From positions 4,039,535-4,103,534 of the forward strand of contig OW203726.1 of the NCBI GenBank assembly GCA_934045075.1: a stretch of DNA of 64,000 bases, read 5' to 3'. The position numbers were made by a program, and so were the translations under genes. The DNA is from Yponomeuta sedellus. Its lineage: Eukaryota > Arthropoda > Insecta > Lepidoptera > Yponomeutidae. Each line of letters starts with the position of its first letter. The stretch's first letter is position 1. Below are positions 47,737-57,600 of the stretch, piece by piece. Under the pieces are notes generated by a model. It made no database searches and was not told the DNA's origin. It saw nothing but the letters and a program-made list of their open reading frames with translations.

Positions 47737-48831
47737 ATGGGGGCGGGAAAGAAGCGGAAAAAAACTGATCCCCCTGACGAGCGATCATCACCAGCTATGG
47801 ACACTTCGGACTCGGATGATGACTCCTCCAGGAAGTACAATGTTTTTAAGGTTCCAGGGTACTCTAGGAGGTATCCTGAAAACAGTAAAAAATCGGAATA
47901 CATAGTGTTCGTGTCACACGAAAATGAAAAACCGTTTTCCGACAAAGACAGGCTAGCTCTCTCCCATGCCATACGCAAATTCTGCGTCACTGGCATTCTA
48001 CATCTGAAGTCAGTAAATAAATTCAAGATTGGCATTACGTTCGATTTGTCAAACAATGCAAATGTGTTTATGCAGAATAAAAAATTACTCGACGAACTAG
48101 ACCTGAAGGCCACTATACCGGCTAGCGACACTGAAGCGACTGGGGTTCTTACCTCAGTCCCTACTGACCTTTCCAACAAACAAATCTTCTCGTTGATTGG
48201 CAGCTCTCGAAATGTAATTCAAGTGAGACGTTTCATGCGTCGGGTGCGGAGTGACGACGGCGACGTGTCACATCTTCCCACTCAGACAGTCGCGGTAACT
48301 TTTGCATCCACTGAATTGCCTCAGTACGTCTATCTCGATTCTTGGAGACACGAGGTAAGCGCTTATATACCACCAGTAAAGCAATGTCTTCAGTGCATGA
48401 AGTTTGGCCACATTGCCAAATACTGCCGAAATTCGGTTGTGTGCTCGATCTGCACAGAAAATCACCATTTTAAAACATGTAAAGAGGATCCTAAAAACGC
48501 GAAATGCTGCAACTGCGGAGGCAATCACATAGCTATCTCTAACACATGTCCACAAAAAAAATTGAAAATAGAGGAAAACAAAATTAAGTCAAGGGCCGTC
48601 ACATACTCAGATTTATTCAATGAAAACTCCTTCCCCCAATTAACAAAATCGAACATCGAAACACAAATTCAAAATTTAACGAAATCAGATTTTTTCATGA
48701 ACATACTCATTCAAGCAATTACAAAAATAGTTACAAATCAGAAAAACACCCCAATCAACTCTACATCAATAAAAGAAATCTTAGCACAAACTGTAAGAAA
48801 TACCACTTCTTCTAACAATGGATCAACTTAA
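47737..48831 (+). CDS. LINE ORF1, gag-like nucleic-acid-binding protein
   Basis: 364 residues. ORF1 proteins of this group coat the element RNA and act as chaperones. The N-terminus is basic (KKRKKTD). Three zinc knuckles follow: CLQCMKFGHIAKYC from residue 217 (classic CX2CX4HX4C), CSICTENHHFKTC, and CCNCGGNHIAISNTC with relaxed spacing. The C-terminus is Lys/Asn-rich. The stop overlaps the ORF2 start by 14 nt in another frame, suggesting reinitiation or stop-start coupling for ORF2 translation. Confidence 0.93.
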   Translation: MGAGKKRKKTDPPDERSSPAMDTSDSDDDSSRKYNVFKVPGYSRRYPENSKKSEYIVFVSHENEKPFSDKDRLALSHAIRKFCVTGILHLKSVNKFKIGITFDLSNNANVFMQNKKLLDELDLKATIPASDTEATGVLTSVPTDLSNKQIFSLIGSSRNVIQVRRFMRRVRSDDGDVSHLPTQTVAVTFASTELPQYVYLDSWRHEVSAYIPPVKQCLQCMKFGHIAKYCRNSVVCSICTENHHFKTCKEDPKNAKCCNCGGNHIAISNTCPQKKLKIEENKIKSRAVTYSDLFNENSFPQLTKSNIETQIQNLTKSDFFMNILIQAITKIVTNQKNTPINSTSIKEILAQTVRNTTSSNNGST

Positions 48832-51800
48832 TATTATGCAGTGGAACTCCCAGAGTATTATTAGCAATAAATTTCTATTAACACAATTTCTTTATGAAAA
48901 CGATATACATGTAGCAATAATATCAGAGACTTGGCTAACTCCTATTAAAGATTTTAACATAAAAGGATATCGAATAGAAAGAAACGATATTGGTAATAAA
49001 CATAATGGTGTAGCAATTTTAATACATAATAGTTTAAATTATAAAAAAATTAATACATATTCGGACAACTCCTTACAAAACATTTGTGTAAGGATATCTG
49101 TAAATAATAAAGAAATGAGTATTGTAAGTTTTTACTGTCCTACAAACTGTGTCCCATCTTTTGATAAACTTAAACTTCAGTCAATAATAGAGTCAATACC
49201 CGAACCCATGTTATTTGCAGGTGATTTTAATGCACACCATACTTTGTGGGGGTGCCATTCTATTAATCCTAGAGGAAGAGATATTTTGGAAATTATTGAT
49301 GAAAAAAATTTGGTTGTTTTGAATTCAGGCGAGGTTACTACTGTGGGCTCCTTGACATGGCGTCCCAATGCTTTGGATTTATCACTGGCTTCCCCATCAC
49401 TGGCTCTGTCTTGCGATTGGTCTGTACATAATGATCCTCTTGGCAGCTACCATCTTCCTGTAATTATTAAGGTTTTTGTAAATAATAGTATTAATGATGA
49501 TGGTCTTGTAAACAGCAATGGTGCTAATCCTTTGCCCATCTATCCTAACTTTAAAATGATCAATTGGACATTATATGAACAATATGTAGACACACAACTG
49601 TCTGATTTTCAGGTTGAAAATTACACTCCGTTGACAGCATATAACAGTTTTTGTAACATATTGCATAATGTAGTTAATGACTCTCTTACAAATCGTAATT
49701 CTGTTTCTTCTTCTTTTGGTGCTATCAACTCTCGTCGTAGACTGATACGCAAGAAGCTCTCTCTTCCTTGGTGGAATAAAAAATGTTCAGAAGCTGTAGA
49801 AAATTCCAAACTTGCCTATATTAACTTTAAAAATAATCCTTCAGATCAATCTTACATTGAATTTAAAAAATTACAAGCACATAAAAAACTTTTGTTAAAA
49901 ATGGAAAGATCTAATAGCTGGATTGAACTGTGTAGCTCCTTCAATCGATGTACACCTCTGTCAATAATCTGGAACTGTATGCGTAAATTCAACAAAACTT
50001 ACTCTTTTAATAATGACAATGATAGTTGGATACAAGATTTTTTGCAAAAGTATACACCCGACCATGTAAATAATAAACCAAAATTTTCCCCGGACAGTGA
50101 AACAAATCCTGTAAATAATTTTATGATAAAATCTTTCTCAATTGAAGAATTAATATCAGCTATTCTCTCGAGAAAAGATGGCGCATTTGGTCTGGATGGT
50201 ATTCCTTATATAATGTTAAAAAGGCTTAGTAAAAATAGCTTACAGATTTTGCTTGAAATATTAAATAACCTATGGTTGAGCAATGAGATTCCCCACTCAT
50301 GGAAGTCCGATTGTTTAGTGCCCATATTAAAGCCAGATAAGCCTCGATCAAATCCAGATTCCTACCGTCCTATTGCTTTGACATCTTGCATAGGCAAAGT
50401 TTTTGAACAACTGATAAAACAAAGGTTGGAATTTTATGTAGAACAAAATAGTATTTTACCTTCTAATCAATTTGGCTTTCGAAGAGGAACATCAGCTCGT
50501 GAAAGCATCTGTCAGCTGCAGCTTGACATACAAAATAGTTTAAATAAAAAATATTATTTGATGTCGGTGTTTTTTGATGTGTCTGGAGCATTTAATAGTG
50601 TCAATGTCGACATTCTTTGTGTTGAGTTACTTTCCATCGGGATCCCAAATAAAATTGTTAATTGGATTCATAATTTTCTCACTGAGAGGGAAGTCTATGT
50701 AAAATATAATGGTAATCTTTATGGTCCACGATTCGCTTCTGTTGGTGTTTGTCAAGGCGGAATACTTTCTCCATTAATTTTCCTCTTATATATCCGCCGT
50801 TTAAATCTCATTTTGGGTTCTGAAGTCAAAAATCTTCAATTTGCTGACGACTTGGTTGTTTATGCATCTGGAAAAAAATTAAAAAACATCAGTGAAATTC
50901 TTAACAAATCTTTAAAAGGGTTGTCTACATACTTCACCTATCTGAATCTTGATATAAATGCATTAAAATCTAAAGTGGTTGTATTTGGTAAAGCTAGTAA
51001 TAATATTCCTTCTGTATTCTACAACAAAGTCCCCATTCCTGTTTCTCAAGAGGCTAAGTTTTTAGGTATTATCTTTACTCACAATATGTCTTGGAAAAAA
51101 TATGTTGAATTGCTAAGTTTAAGAGCCAATAAGGCCCATAATATTTTGAAATCTTTGTGCAGGATTTCGTGGGGAGCAGATCCGAAAATATTGTTACTTC
51201 TGTACAAATCATTGGTTCGTAGTCATTTTGAATATGGTTTTCTTTGTTTTGGTGGTGACAGTAGATTGGTGAATGCCTTGGATAAAATTCAAAATAAAAA
51301 CTTGAGACTCATCACAGGAGCATTTAAAAGTACTCCTATAAATGTAATGCAGGTGGAGTGCAAACTCCCTCCATTAGCTATTAGATTTACTTATCTGAAA
51401 GAAAGATTTTTATTAAAATTATATAGTAAGAGAAATAATTACCTATTGCTGAGCTTGATGAATTCTCCTCCAAATTCTCTTTATATCCTTCAGGGCTTTG
51501 CTCAGTACATTAATTTTCTGGAAACATTACAGATTTATAAATCCCCTCTCCTTCCTTGTTATCAGGGAAATTTTCTTAGTAAATTTCCTGCAATAAATAT
51601 AATAATTGATCACAATCTATGCACCAAACAAGATGTGTACAACAAACTTTCAGAGTTCACTGATGATTGTAGATTCCTCTATACTGATGGGTCCAAAACT
51701 GATAATGCTGTCTCGTTTGCTTTCTTTGATGGCTTTTTTAATTTAGGCACTGGTCATAAAATAAATTCAAACATTAGTATATTCACAGCAGAAGCCGTGG

Positions 51801-52588
51801 CTATACTAGCAGCCCTAAAAAATATCAATAATAAAAGTGATGGATGTTATAAATATGTAATTGTCAGTGATAGTATGAGTGTTCTGGAAAATCTCAAAAA
51901 TAATAGATTCAAAGCTAATACAAATTATTTAATTTCTTTAATCAAGCAGGAGTGGTTAGATTTGTTTCTTATTCATAACATAGATGTTTCATTTGTGTGG
52001 GTTCCTTCACATGTTGGTGTAGCAGGAAATGAAAGGGCTGATTTTTTGGCTAGAGCAATTACAAATAATGCAGATACTATTCCAGACTCCAGCTATAATC
52101 TTAATGTTTCTGTTCCCTGGACAGATGTAATCTCTCTTCTAAAGAAAAGATCTATAGATATCTGGAAAAGACACTGGAACTACACAGTTCAAGCTGAAAA
52201 TAAAGGCTTATGGTATGCTACATTTAATGTTCCCATTGGTAGCATGCCCTGGTTTTGTAAAAACAATACTTACATTCATAGGAAATATTACACTTCTATT
52301 TCAAGGCTTCGTTTTGGTCATTGTAATCTAAACTATCATCTGTTCCGGTTAAAAATGGTTCAGAGTCCGTTCTGTGACCATTGCAGCTCCCAAACTGAGC
52401 AATCCTTACATCATCTATTCTTCGAATGCCCATCCTTTGGCATCCAGCGCCTTGTGCTAATGGATGAGCTGATTGAAATCTATAGCAGTCCAGAGTCAGT
52501 GCCGCGCTCCATTCAGGCTCTTCTTGTAAATACTTCCACATTTTTGTCTTTGTTCAGATTCATAATTAACACTGTAGGACAGATTTAG
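48818..52588 (+). CDS. LINE ORF2, endonuclease / reverse transcriptase / RNase H
   Basis: 1,256 residues. An APE-type endonuclease occupies ~1-225 (MQWNSQSI, SETWL, GDFNAHH with Asp136). The motif normally written SDHxP reads SYHLP here, with Tyr211 before His212. The reverse transcriptase spans ~430-740: ALTSCIGKVFEQLI, GFRRGTSARES, FFDVSGAFNSV, GVCQGGILSP and FADD with Asp677 and Asp678. RNase H spans ~950-1085 with all four acidic residues: Asp957, Glu992, Asp1018, Asp1075, plus the VWVPSHVGVAGNERAD block. A Cys/His cluster (CDHC...HHLFFEC) lies near ~1184-1205. The length and domain order are those of a complete I-type ORF2. Confidence 0.95.
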   Translation: MDQLNIMQWNSQSIISNKFLLTQFLYENDIHVAIISETWLTPIKDFNIKGYRIERNDIGNKHNGVAILIHNSLNYKKINTYSDNSLQNICVRISVNNKEMSIVSFYCPTNCVPSFDKLKLQSIIESIPEPMLFAGDFNAHHTLWGCHSINPRGRDILEIIDEKNLVVLNSGEVTTVGSLTWRPNALDLSLASPSLALSCDWSVHNDPLGSYHLPVIIKVFVNNSINDDGLVNSNGANPLPIYPNFKMINWTLYEQYVDTQLSDFQVENYTPLTAYNSFCNILHNVVNDSLTNRNSVSSSFGAINSRRRLIRKKLSLPWWNKKCSEAVENSKLAYINFKNNPSDQSYIEFKKLQAHKKLLLKMERSNSWIELCSSFNRCTPLSIIWNCMRKFNKTYSFNNDNDSWIQDFLQKYTPDHVNNKPKFSPDSETNPVNNFMIKSFSIEELISAILSRKDGAFGLDGIPYIMLKRLSKNSLQILLEILNNLWLSNEIPHSWKSDCLVPILKPDKPRSNPDSYRPIALTSCIGKVFEQLIKQRLEFYVEQNSILPSNQFGFRRGTSARESICQLQLDIQNSLNKKYYLMSVFFDVSGAFNSVNVDILCVELLSIGIPNKIVNWIHNFLTEREVYVKYNGNLYGPRFASVGVCQGGILSPLIFLLYIRRLNLILGSEVKNLQFADDLVVYASGKKLKNISEILNKSLKGLSTYFTYLNLDINALKSKVVVFGKASNNIPSVFYNKVPIPVSQEAKFLGIIFTHNMSWKKYVELLSLRANKAHNILKSLCRISWGADPKILLLLYKSLVRSHFEYGFLCFGGDSRLVNALDKIQNKNLRLITGAFKSTPINVMQVECKLPPLAIRFTYLKERFLLKLYSKRNNYLLLSLMNSPPNSLYILQGFAQYINFLETLQIYKSPLLPCYQGNFLSKFPAINIIIDHNLCTKQDVYNKLSEFTDDCRFLYTDGSKTDNAVSFAFFDGFFNLGTGHKINSNISIFTAEAVAILAALKNINNKSDGCYKYVIVSDSMSVLENLKNNRFKANTNYLISLIKQEWLDLFLIHNIDVSFVWVPSHVGVAGNERADFLARAITNNADTIPDSSYNLNVSVPWTDVISLLKKRSIDIWKRHWNYTVQAENKGLWYATFNVPIGSMPWFCKNNTYIHRKYYTSISRLRFGHCNLNYHLFRLKMVQSPFCDHCSSQTEQSLHHLFFECPSFGIQRLVLMDELIEIYSSPESVPRSIQALLVNTSTFLSLFRFIINTVGQI

Positions 52589-52873
52589 TTTTTCTTGTAT
52601 ATTGATTTTGTTTAATACTCGAATACGACTTTTAGCCGTGTAAAATATTTTCTAAATGGACTTGTACATAATATTTAGAATTTGTAAGGTTATGTAATAT
52701 TTTTGGTTTGTTTGTTTTGACGTTTCGATTTCGACCAAAAAAGAAAAGAGTATGTGTTGCCTTAATTGACTTAAAATCACGGATTGACTAATTCGACGGA
52801 CACGACGTAAAATTACACGGATTTTACTAAAATTGGATTGGACATTTTATATAATTAAAACTGAAGACGATAA

Positions 52874-53098
52874 TATATTACTGAAGACTTTAACCTCCCA
52901 AAAATTCATAATGAAGAACAGAAACCAAAGACGTGGCAGCATGAAAAATATATTACTGAAGACTTTAACTTCCCAAAAATTCATAATGAAGAATAGAAAC
53001 CAAAGACATGGCAGCATGAAAAATATATTATACTGAAGACTAACCTCCCCAAAAACTCATAATGAAGAACAAAAACCAAAGACGTGGCAGCATGGTCT
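52874..53098 (+). repeat. Three 75-bp tandem repeats in the LINE 3' region
   Basis: Units start at 52874, 52949 and 53024. Copies 1 and 2 differ at only a few bases; copy 3 has small indels. They lie between ORF2 and the A run, where the element's own reverse transcriptase must find its RNA, so they may be part of the recognition structure (inference). Confidence 0.85.
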
Positions 53099-53145
53099 AA
53101 GACCTTAGCCGGTTCCTTGCGGGACGAACTAAAAAAAAAAAAAAA

Positions 53146-53156
53146 AGTACCCACGT
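53146..53156 (+). repeat. Right target-site duplication of the LINE
   Basis: agtacccacgt directly after the terminal A run; exact match to 47578-47588. Confidence 0.9.
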
Positions 53157-53263
53157 ACCCACAAAATAAACTTAGTAAACATAACCTAATTTACCTAGTT
53201 ATTGTAGGATTTATTATAATAGTTCAGTTAAATTCAGTTCATATCTCATCTTAATTCGATATA
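53157..53263 (+). promoter_or_regulatory. KDM8-proximal remnant of the divergent promoter / 5' UTR
   Basis: About 107 bp of AT-rich host sequence between the right copy of the LINE target duplication and the KDM8 start codon. It must hold the native 5' UTR and perhaps the start site, unless KDM8 now starts in the LINE. Confidence 0.45.
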
Positions 53264-54490
53264 ATGCAGATGGTAATTCCGCCTGACGATTTACAGTCCG
53301 AAAATCTCTTGTCTGAGCTAGCGAAATTCAAAGAAAATATTAATCTATCAGAGATCTCGGAGCTGATACCACCTTGTAAAGCTACCATAAAACGCTGTCT
53401 CGAAGACCAGGGTATACCAGTCATTAAAGTTTCAGCAGTTTATGATTATGCTTATGAACAGATTAACATCGGAAACTGGAAGGAGGTTAAGCCATATTTG
53501 AGGAAAACCATCACCATAGCTTCGTACTTACAAGTATTATTATATTTGAAAGCTGCAGAACCACCGGTCTTAACAGAAGAATTAGGAAAAATATTGTTTG
53601 CTCTATTAGACCATGGGCTATTGTTTGGTTGCCCGTTGGATAAAGATCCTTTGTTGTTACAAAACTGTGCTTCAATACTCAGCAAGAAATACAATGAACT
53701 TTACCCAACGACGGCTACTGTAGCAGATACCAAAGATATTGAACCAAGCTGCTCAACTACACCAAATACACAAACACAAGGCATTGAATTAGACATAATA
53801 AATCGTCCAAGTATGGAACACTTCTACAAAGACTACATACTGGCTGAGAGACCTGTAGTCCTCAATAACTGCATTAGCCACTGGCCAGCACTGTCCAAAT
53901 GGAAAGACAAAGAGTATCTTCTTGCATTGGCAAGATTTAGAACAGTTCCTATAGAGTTGGGTTCAAAGTACACAGACTCGGAATGGACACAAAGACTCAT
54001 GACTTTAGGAGAGTTTATCGAACAACATATTTACTCCCCAAACAGAACCACTGGATATTTGGCCCAGTGTCAACTATTTGACCAAATACCGGAGTTAAAG
54101 AAAGATATTGCTGAACCAGAGTACTGCTCCTTCACTGAGAGTGACGAGCCTGTAGATATAAATGCCTGGTACGGCCCTAAAGGAACTGTTTCACCCTTAC
54201 ATCATGATCCTAAGAGGAACTTGCTAGCCCAAGTAGTTGGCGAGAAAAGGATATTTCTGTTCTCACCATCAGATTCAGAATACCTATACCCACATGATGA
54301 GGAGTTACTGAATAATACAGCAAGAGTGGACCCTAGAGAGCCAGATTTTGAAAAGTATCCTTTCTATAAGGAAGCTAAGGGCTATTATTGCATCCTGCAT
54401 CCTGGACAGATGTTGTTTATTCCGCCAAAATGGTGGCATTTTGTAGAATCACTTTCTGTCAGTTTTTCTGTGAGCTTTTGGTGGCGATAA
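53264..54490 (+). CDS. KDM8: JmjC-domain oxygenase KDM8/JMJD5
   Basis: 408 residues in one uninterrupted exon; human KDM8 has 416. KDM8/JMJD5 is a 2-oxoglutarate/Fe(II) oxygenase, reported as an arginyl hydroxylase with disputed demethylase and peptidase activities (family knowledge). The N-terminal ~180 residues are helical. The JmjC cupin starts with RPVVLNNCISHWPALSKWKD, followed by GYLAQCQLFDQIPELKKDI and WYGPKGTVSPLHHDPKRN. The iron ligands are all visible: His313 and Asp315 (HHD) and His392 (PPKWWHF). Each sits exactly eight residues before its human counterpart, so the catalytic core is collinear. A second Met at codon 3 is an alternative start. The 3' end of an I-like LINE lies only 118 bp upstream of the start codon, and the gene converges on isovaleryl-CoA dehydrogenase. 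Confidence 0.96.
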   Translation: MQMVIPPDDLQSENLLSELAKFKENINLSEISELIPPCKATIKRCLEDQGIPVIKVSAVYDYAYEQINIGNWKEVKPYLRKTITIASYLQVLLYLKAAEPPVLTEELGKILFALLDHGLLFGCPLDKDPLLLQNCASILSKKYNELYPTTATVADTKDIEPSCSTTPNTQTQGIELDIINRPSMEHFYKDYILAERPVVLNNCISHWPALSKWKDKEYLLALARFRTVPIELGSKYTDSEWTQRLMTLGEFIEQHIYSPNRTTGYLAQCQLFDQIPELKKDIAEPEYCSFTESDEPVDINAWYGPKGTVSPLHHDPKRNLLAQVVGEKRIFLFSPSDSEYLYPHDEELLNNTARVDPREPDFEKYPFYKEAKGYYCILHPGQMLFIPPKWWHFVESLSVSFSVSFWWR

Positions 54491-54518
54491 AGCACAAAAC
54501 TCATGACATGTAAATATA

Positions 54519-54524
54519 TTTATT
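54519..54524 (-). terminator. Likely poly(A) signal of isovaleryl-CoA dehydrogenase
   Basis: AATAAA on the minus strand about 32 nt past the TGA. It falls between the two convergent stop codons, so this transcript would end inside the KDM8 3' end. Confidence 0.5.
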
Positions 54525-54555
54525 CATCTCGTAATTGGTATTGGTTAATTTCATT

Positions 54556-54689
54556 TCACTTATATTCACTATTCAAGGCTCTTCCAATCAGCATTCTTCT
54601 TATTTCTGAAGTGCCAGCTCCAATTTCATACAGTTTAGCATCCCGAAGTAATCTGCCGGTCGGGTAGTCGTTTATGTATCCATTGCCAC
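54556..54689 (-). CDS. Ivd: Isovaleryl-CoA dehydrogenase last exon
   Basis: 134 nt, acceptor TTTGCAG. It encodes [20 protein letters not shown] and [18 protein letters not shown], then TGA at 54558-54556. The stop lies 65 bp from the KDM8 stop on the other strand. Confidence 0.96.
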
Positions 54690-57600
54690 CTGCAAAGAAA
54701 AAATCTTAAAGCAATTCTCAATGAGCGATGCTTTCAAGCGTAACATAATTATGTTACTATGTGAGCATAGGCTTGGTTAGTACAATCTAATGTATACATG
54801 TAAAAGCTTGCTCCGAAAGGTCCTAAGTAGGTACAATGCGCCAATTTAATTTTCAATAAAATAAAAAACTATAGTACTGCTTTCAGCCATTTTGACTGAG
54901 ACACCAATAACACCTTGTGACGTCACGCTTAGGTAAACATTTGTTTACTTTCTTAGGCTGCGTACACATGCATGTGACGTTTGATGTTTTCTACCTAGGT
55001 GTGACATCAGATTCGAAGCGTTTTAGATTATTTGGATTGAAAATAATTTTAGAAAAATGGCTTAGAAAAAACCAAGTTAAACTTTACTTTATTACTGAAA
55101 TATATTTAAAAACCTATTTAGAGGCTAAAAATTTCACCCATGCCGGGATTCGAACCCGCAACCTCTGGCTATCCGTACCAGCGCTCTACCAATTGAGCCA
55201 ATGGGCGACTCACGGCATCAGTGAAATTTCGAACCTCTTTACAATATTCTCTGTATTACGTACAGGCAGCGACATCTGACTCAAGCAAATTGCATTACTT
55301 ACAGCCCCGACTACCTACTTTGCAGTTAGGTTTAACATCGGAACGATATCACTGTACCCACATAATTACACTATTTTTATTTTTAATGCACTAACCCGTG
55401 CTAAGGAACAAATTTAAAAACCTATTTAGAGGCTAAAAATTTCACCCATGCCGGGATTCGAACCCGCAACCTCTGGCTATCCGTACCAGCGCTCTACCAA
55501 TTGAGCCAATGGGCGACTCACGGCATCAGTGAAATTTCGAACCTCTTTACAATATTCTCTGTATTACGTACAGGCAGCGACATCTGACTCAAGCAAATTG
55601 CATTACTTACAGCCCCGACTACCTACTTTGCAGTTAGGTTTAACATCGGAACGATATCACTGTACCCACATAATTACACTATTTTTATTTTTAATGCACT
55701 AACCCGTGCTAAGGAACAAATTTAAAAACCTATTTAGAGGCTAAATATCGTTCCGATGTTAAACCTAACTGCAAAGTAGGTAGTCGGGGCTGTAAGTAAT
55801 GCAATTTGCTTGAGTCAGATGTCGCTGCCTGTACGTAATACAGAGAATATTGTAAAGAGGTTCGAAATTTCACTGATGCCGTGAGTCGCCCATTGGCTCA
55901 ATTGGTAGAGCGCTGGTACGGATAGCCAGAGGTTGCGGGTTCGAATCCCGGCATGGGTGAAATTTTTAGCCTCTAAATAGGTTTTTAAATTTGTTCCTTA
56001 GCACGGGTTAGTGCATTAAAAATAAAAATAGTGTAATTATGTGGGTACAGTGATATCGTTCCGATGTTAAACCTAACTGCAAAGTAGGTAGTCGGGGCTG
56101 TAAGTAATGCAATTTGCTTGAGTCAGATGTCGCTGCCTGTACGTAATACAGAGAATATTGTAAAGAGGTTCGAAATTTCACTGATGCCGTGAGTCGCCCA
56201 TTGGCTCAATTGGTAGAGCGCTGGTACGGATAGCCAGAGGTTGCGGGTTCGAATCCCGGCATGGGTGAAAATTTTTAGCCTCTAAATAGGTTTTTTTTTT
56301 AAATTTGTTCCTTAGCACGGGTTAGTGCATTAAAAATAAAAATAGTGTAATACTGAAATATATTTTTTTTTGTAATTAATGTGTCCCCACATTATAGAAG
56401 AAGATTTAAAAATCTTTCGTTATGCCTAAACAGGTCCCCTCAGTCCTAATCTCAAGACTGTAAGATGCTAAATAGCCTACCTAGAATCTGAATAGCGTCC
56501 AAAGCCACTTGCGTAGCTTTTTCCGCACAAAACAGAATGACGCCCGCGCAGTCTTTGCTGTTGGAATGGCCCTGGTCACAGGCCTTCGCCACGTTGTAAA
56601 GGTAGCTTCGACAGGCGTTGAGCGTCGTGTACATATCCGCCATTTTACCCTGGGAAAGGCAGGAAGAAAATAAGTCGTTTGGCCTACTTACCTACTCTGC
56701 TGGCTAAGCGAATCGAAGTGGATCTTCGCCTCCGGCATAAAAAGTCTTCAACGGCCTCTAAACTGCGCGTTATTCAAGGTCCCGTTACATAAAACTACAA
56801 TTCGTAGGTAGTTTAATATGACAATTAGAATTCTAAAGTACCGAGTTGGTTGGAATCGGAATGGTTCATGATGATGATATCAACTGTTTGTAAGTCCTCA
56901 CTGCTGCGGCACGGGTGTGGCCTATACTCCACCACGGGGCCCAAGTTCCGGTTGGTGGAGGATTGTAAGACAGTGGCGGTACTGTCAGAAGTTATCAAGC
57001 GGCTCATAAGGCCTCTGGCATGATTGAACGACTGTGATTACATGACAAGGGCCTTAACGTGCCTTGCGAAACACGCAAGCGCTCAGAAAAAATGCCACTA
57101 GCGGTACCTAGTCATGGGATGGTCACCCATCCAGTACCTGACCGCGCCTGTTGCTAAACCCAAGTGAGTGATTCCAAGCACTCGGTTCCACTAGGCCACG
57201 AGCGCTTAGGAATAGGAATGGTTGTCTGCAAGCAATTACAGGGTACCTACGGTATTGTTCAAGTCTCAAGTGGGTAGTTTATAGATAGCTTTATGGGTAA
57301 CCAACCTGCAACAATTGAAACTCGCCCACTTTCTGTCCAAACTGCTTCCTGGTGTGAGCGTATTCGAAGGCGGTGTCCACTGCCGCCTGCATCAGACCCA
57401 CAGGGCCTGCCGCCAGTACTAGGCGCTCGAAGTCTAGACCAGACATTAGTACGTAGACCCCTTTGTTGTATTCGCCCAGAATGTTCGTGGCTGGGACCTG
57501 GATAAAAGAGTTTAAAGACTTAAAAAGGCGACGTGCAAGGCGGTTCTCGTAGAAACGAAGTTTGATTGTAGTTTCCAAATAACCTGCTGGATTATACTAT

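Larger units (their letters stand above)
47589..53145 (+). mobile_element. Full-length I-like non-LTR retrotransposon, both ORFs open
   Basis: 5.56 kb: a ~148-bp 5' leader, ORF1 (47737-48831), ORF2 (48818-52588), a 3' region with three 75-bp repeats, and a terminal A run. Exact 11-bp target duplications (agtacccacgt) flank it at 47578-47588 and 53146-53156. A three-knuckle ORF1, an APE endonuclease, and an RNase H domain after the reverse transcriptase point to the I/Nimb group rather than jockey, which lacks RNase H. No stop or frameshift interrupts either ORF, so the insertion looks young. Clade assignment is by domain order only. Confidence 0.93.

Noticed and set aside
47737..52588. Endogenous retrovirus or LTR element
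   Set aside because: No LTRs, protease or integrase; an A run, target duplication and APE endonuclease show a non-LTR retrotransposon.
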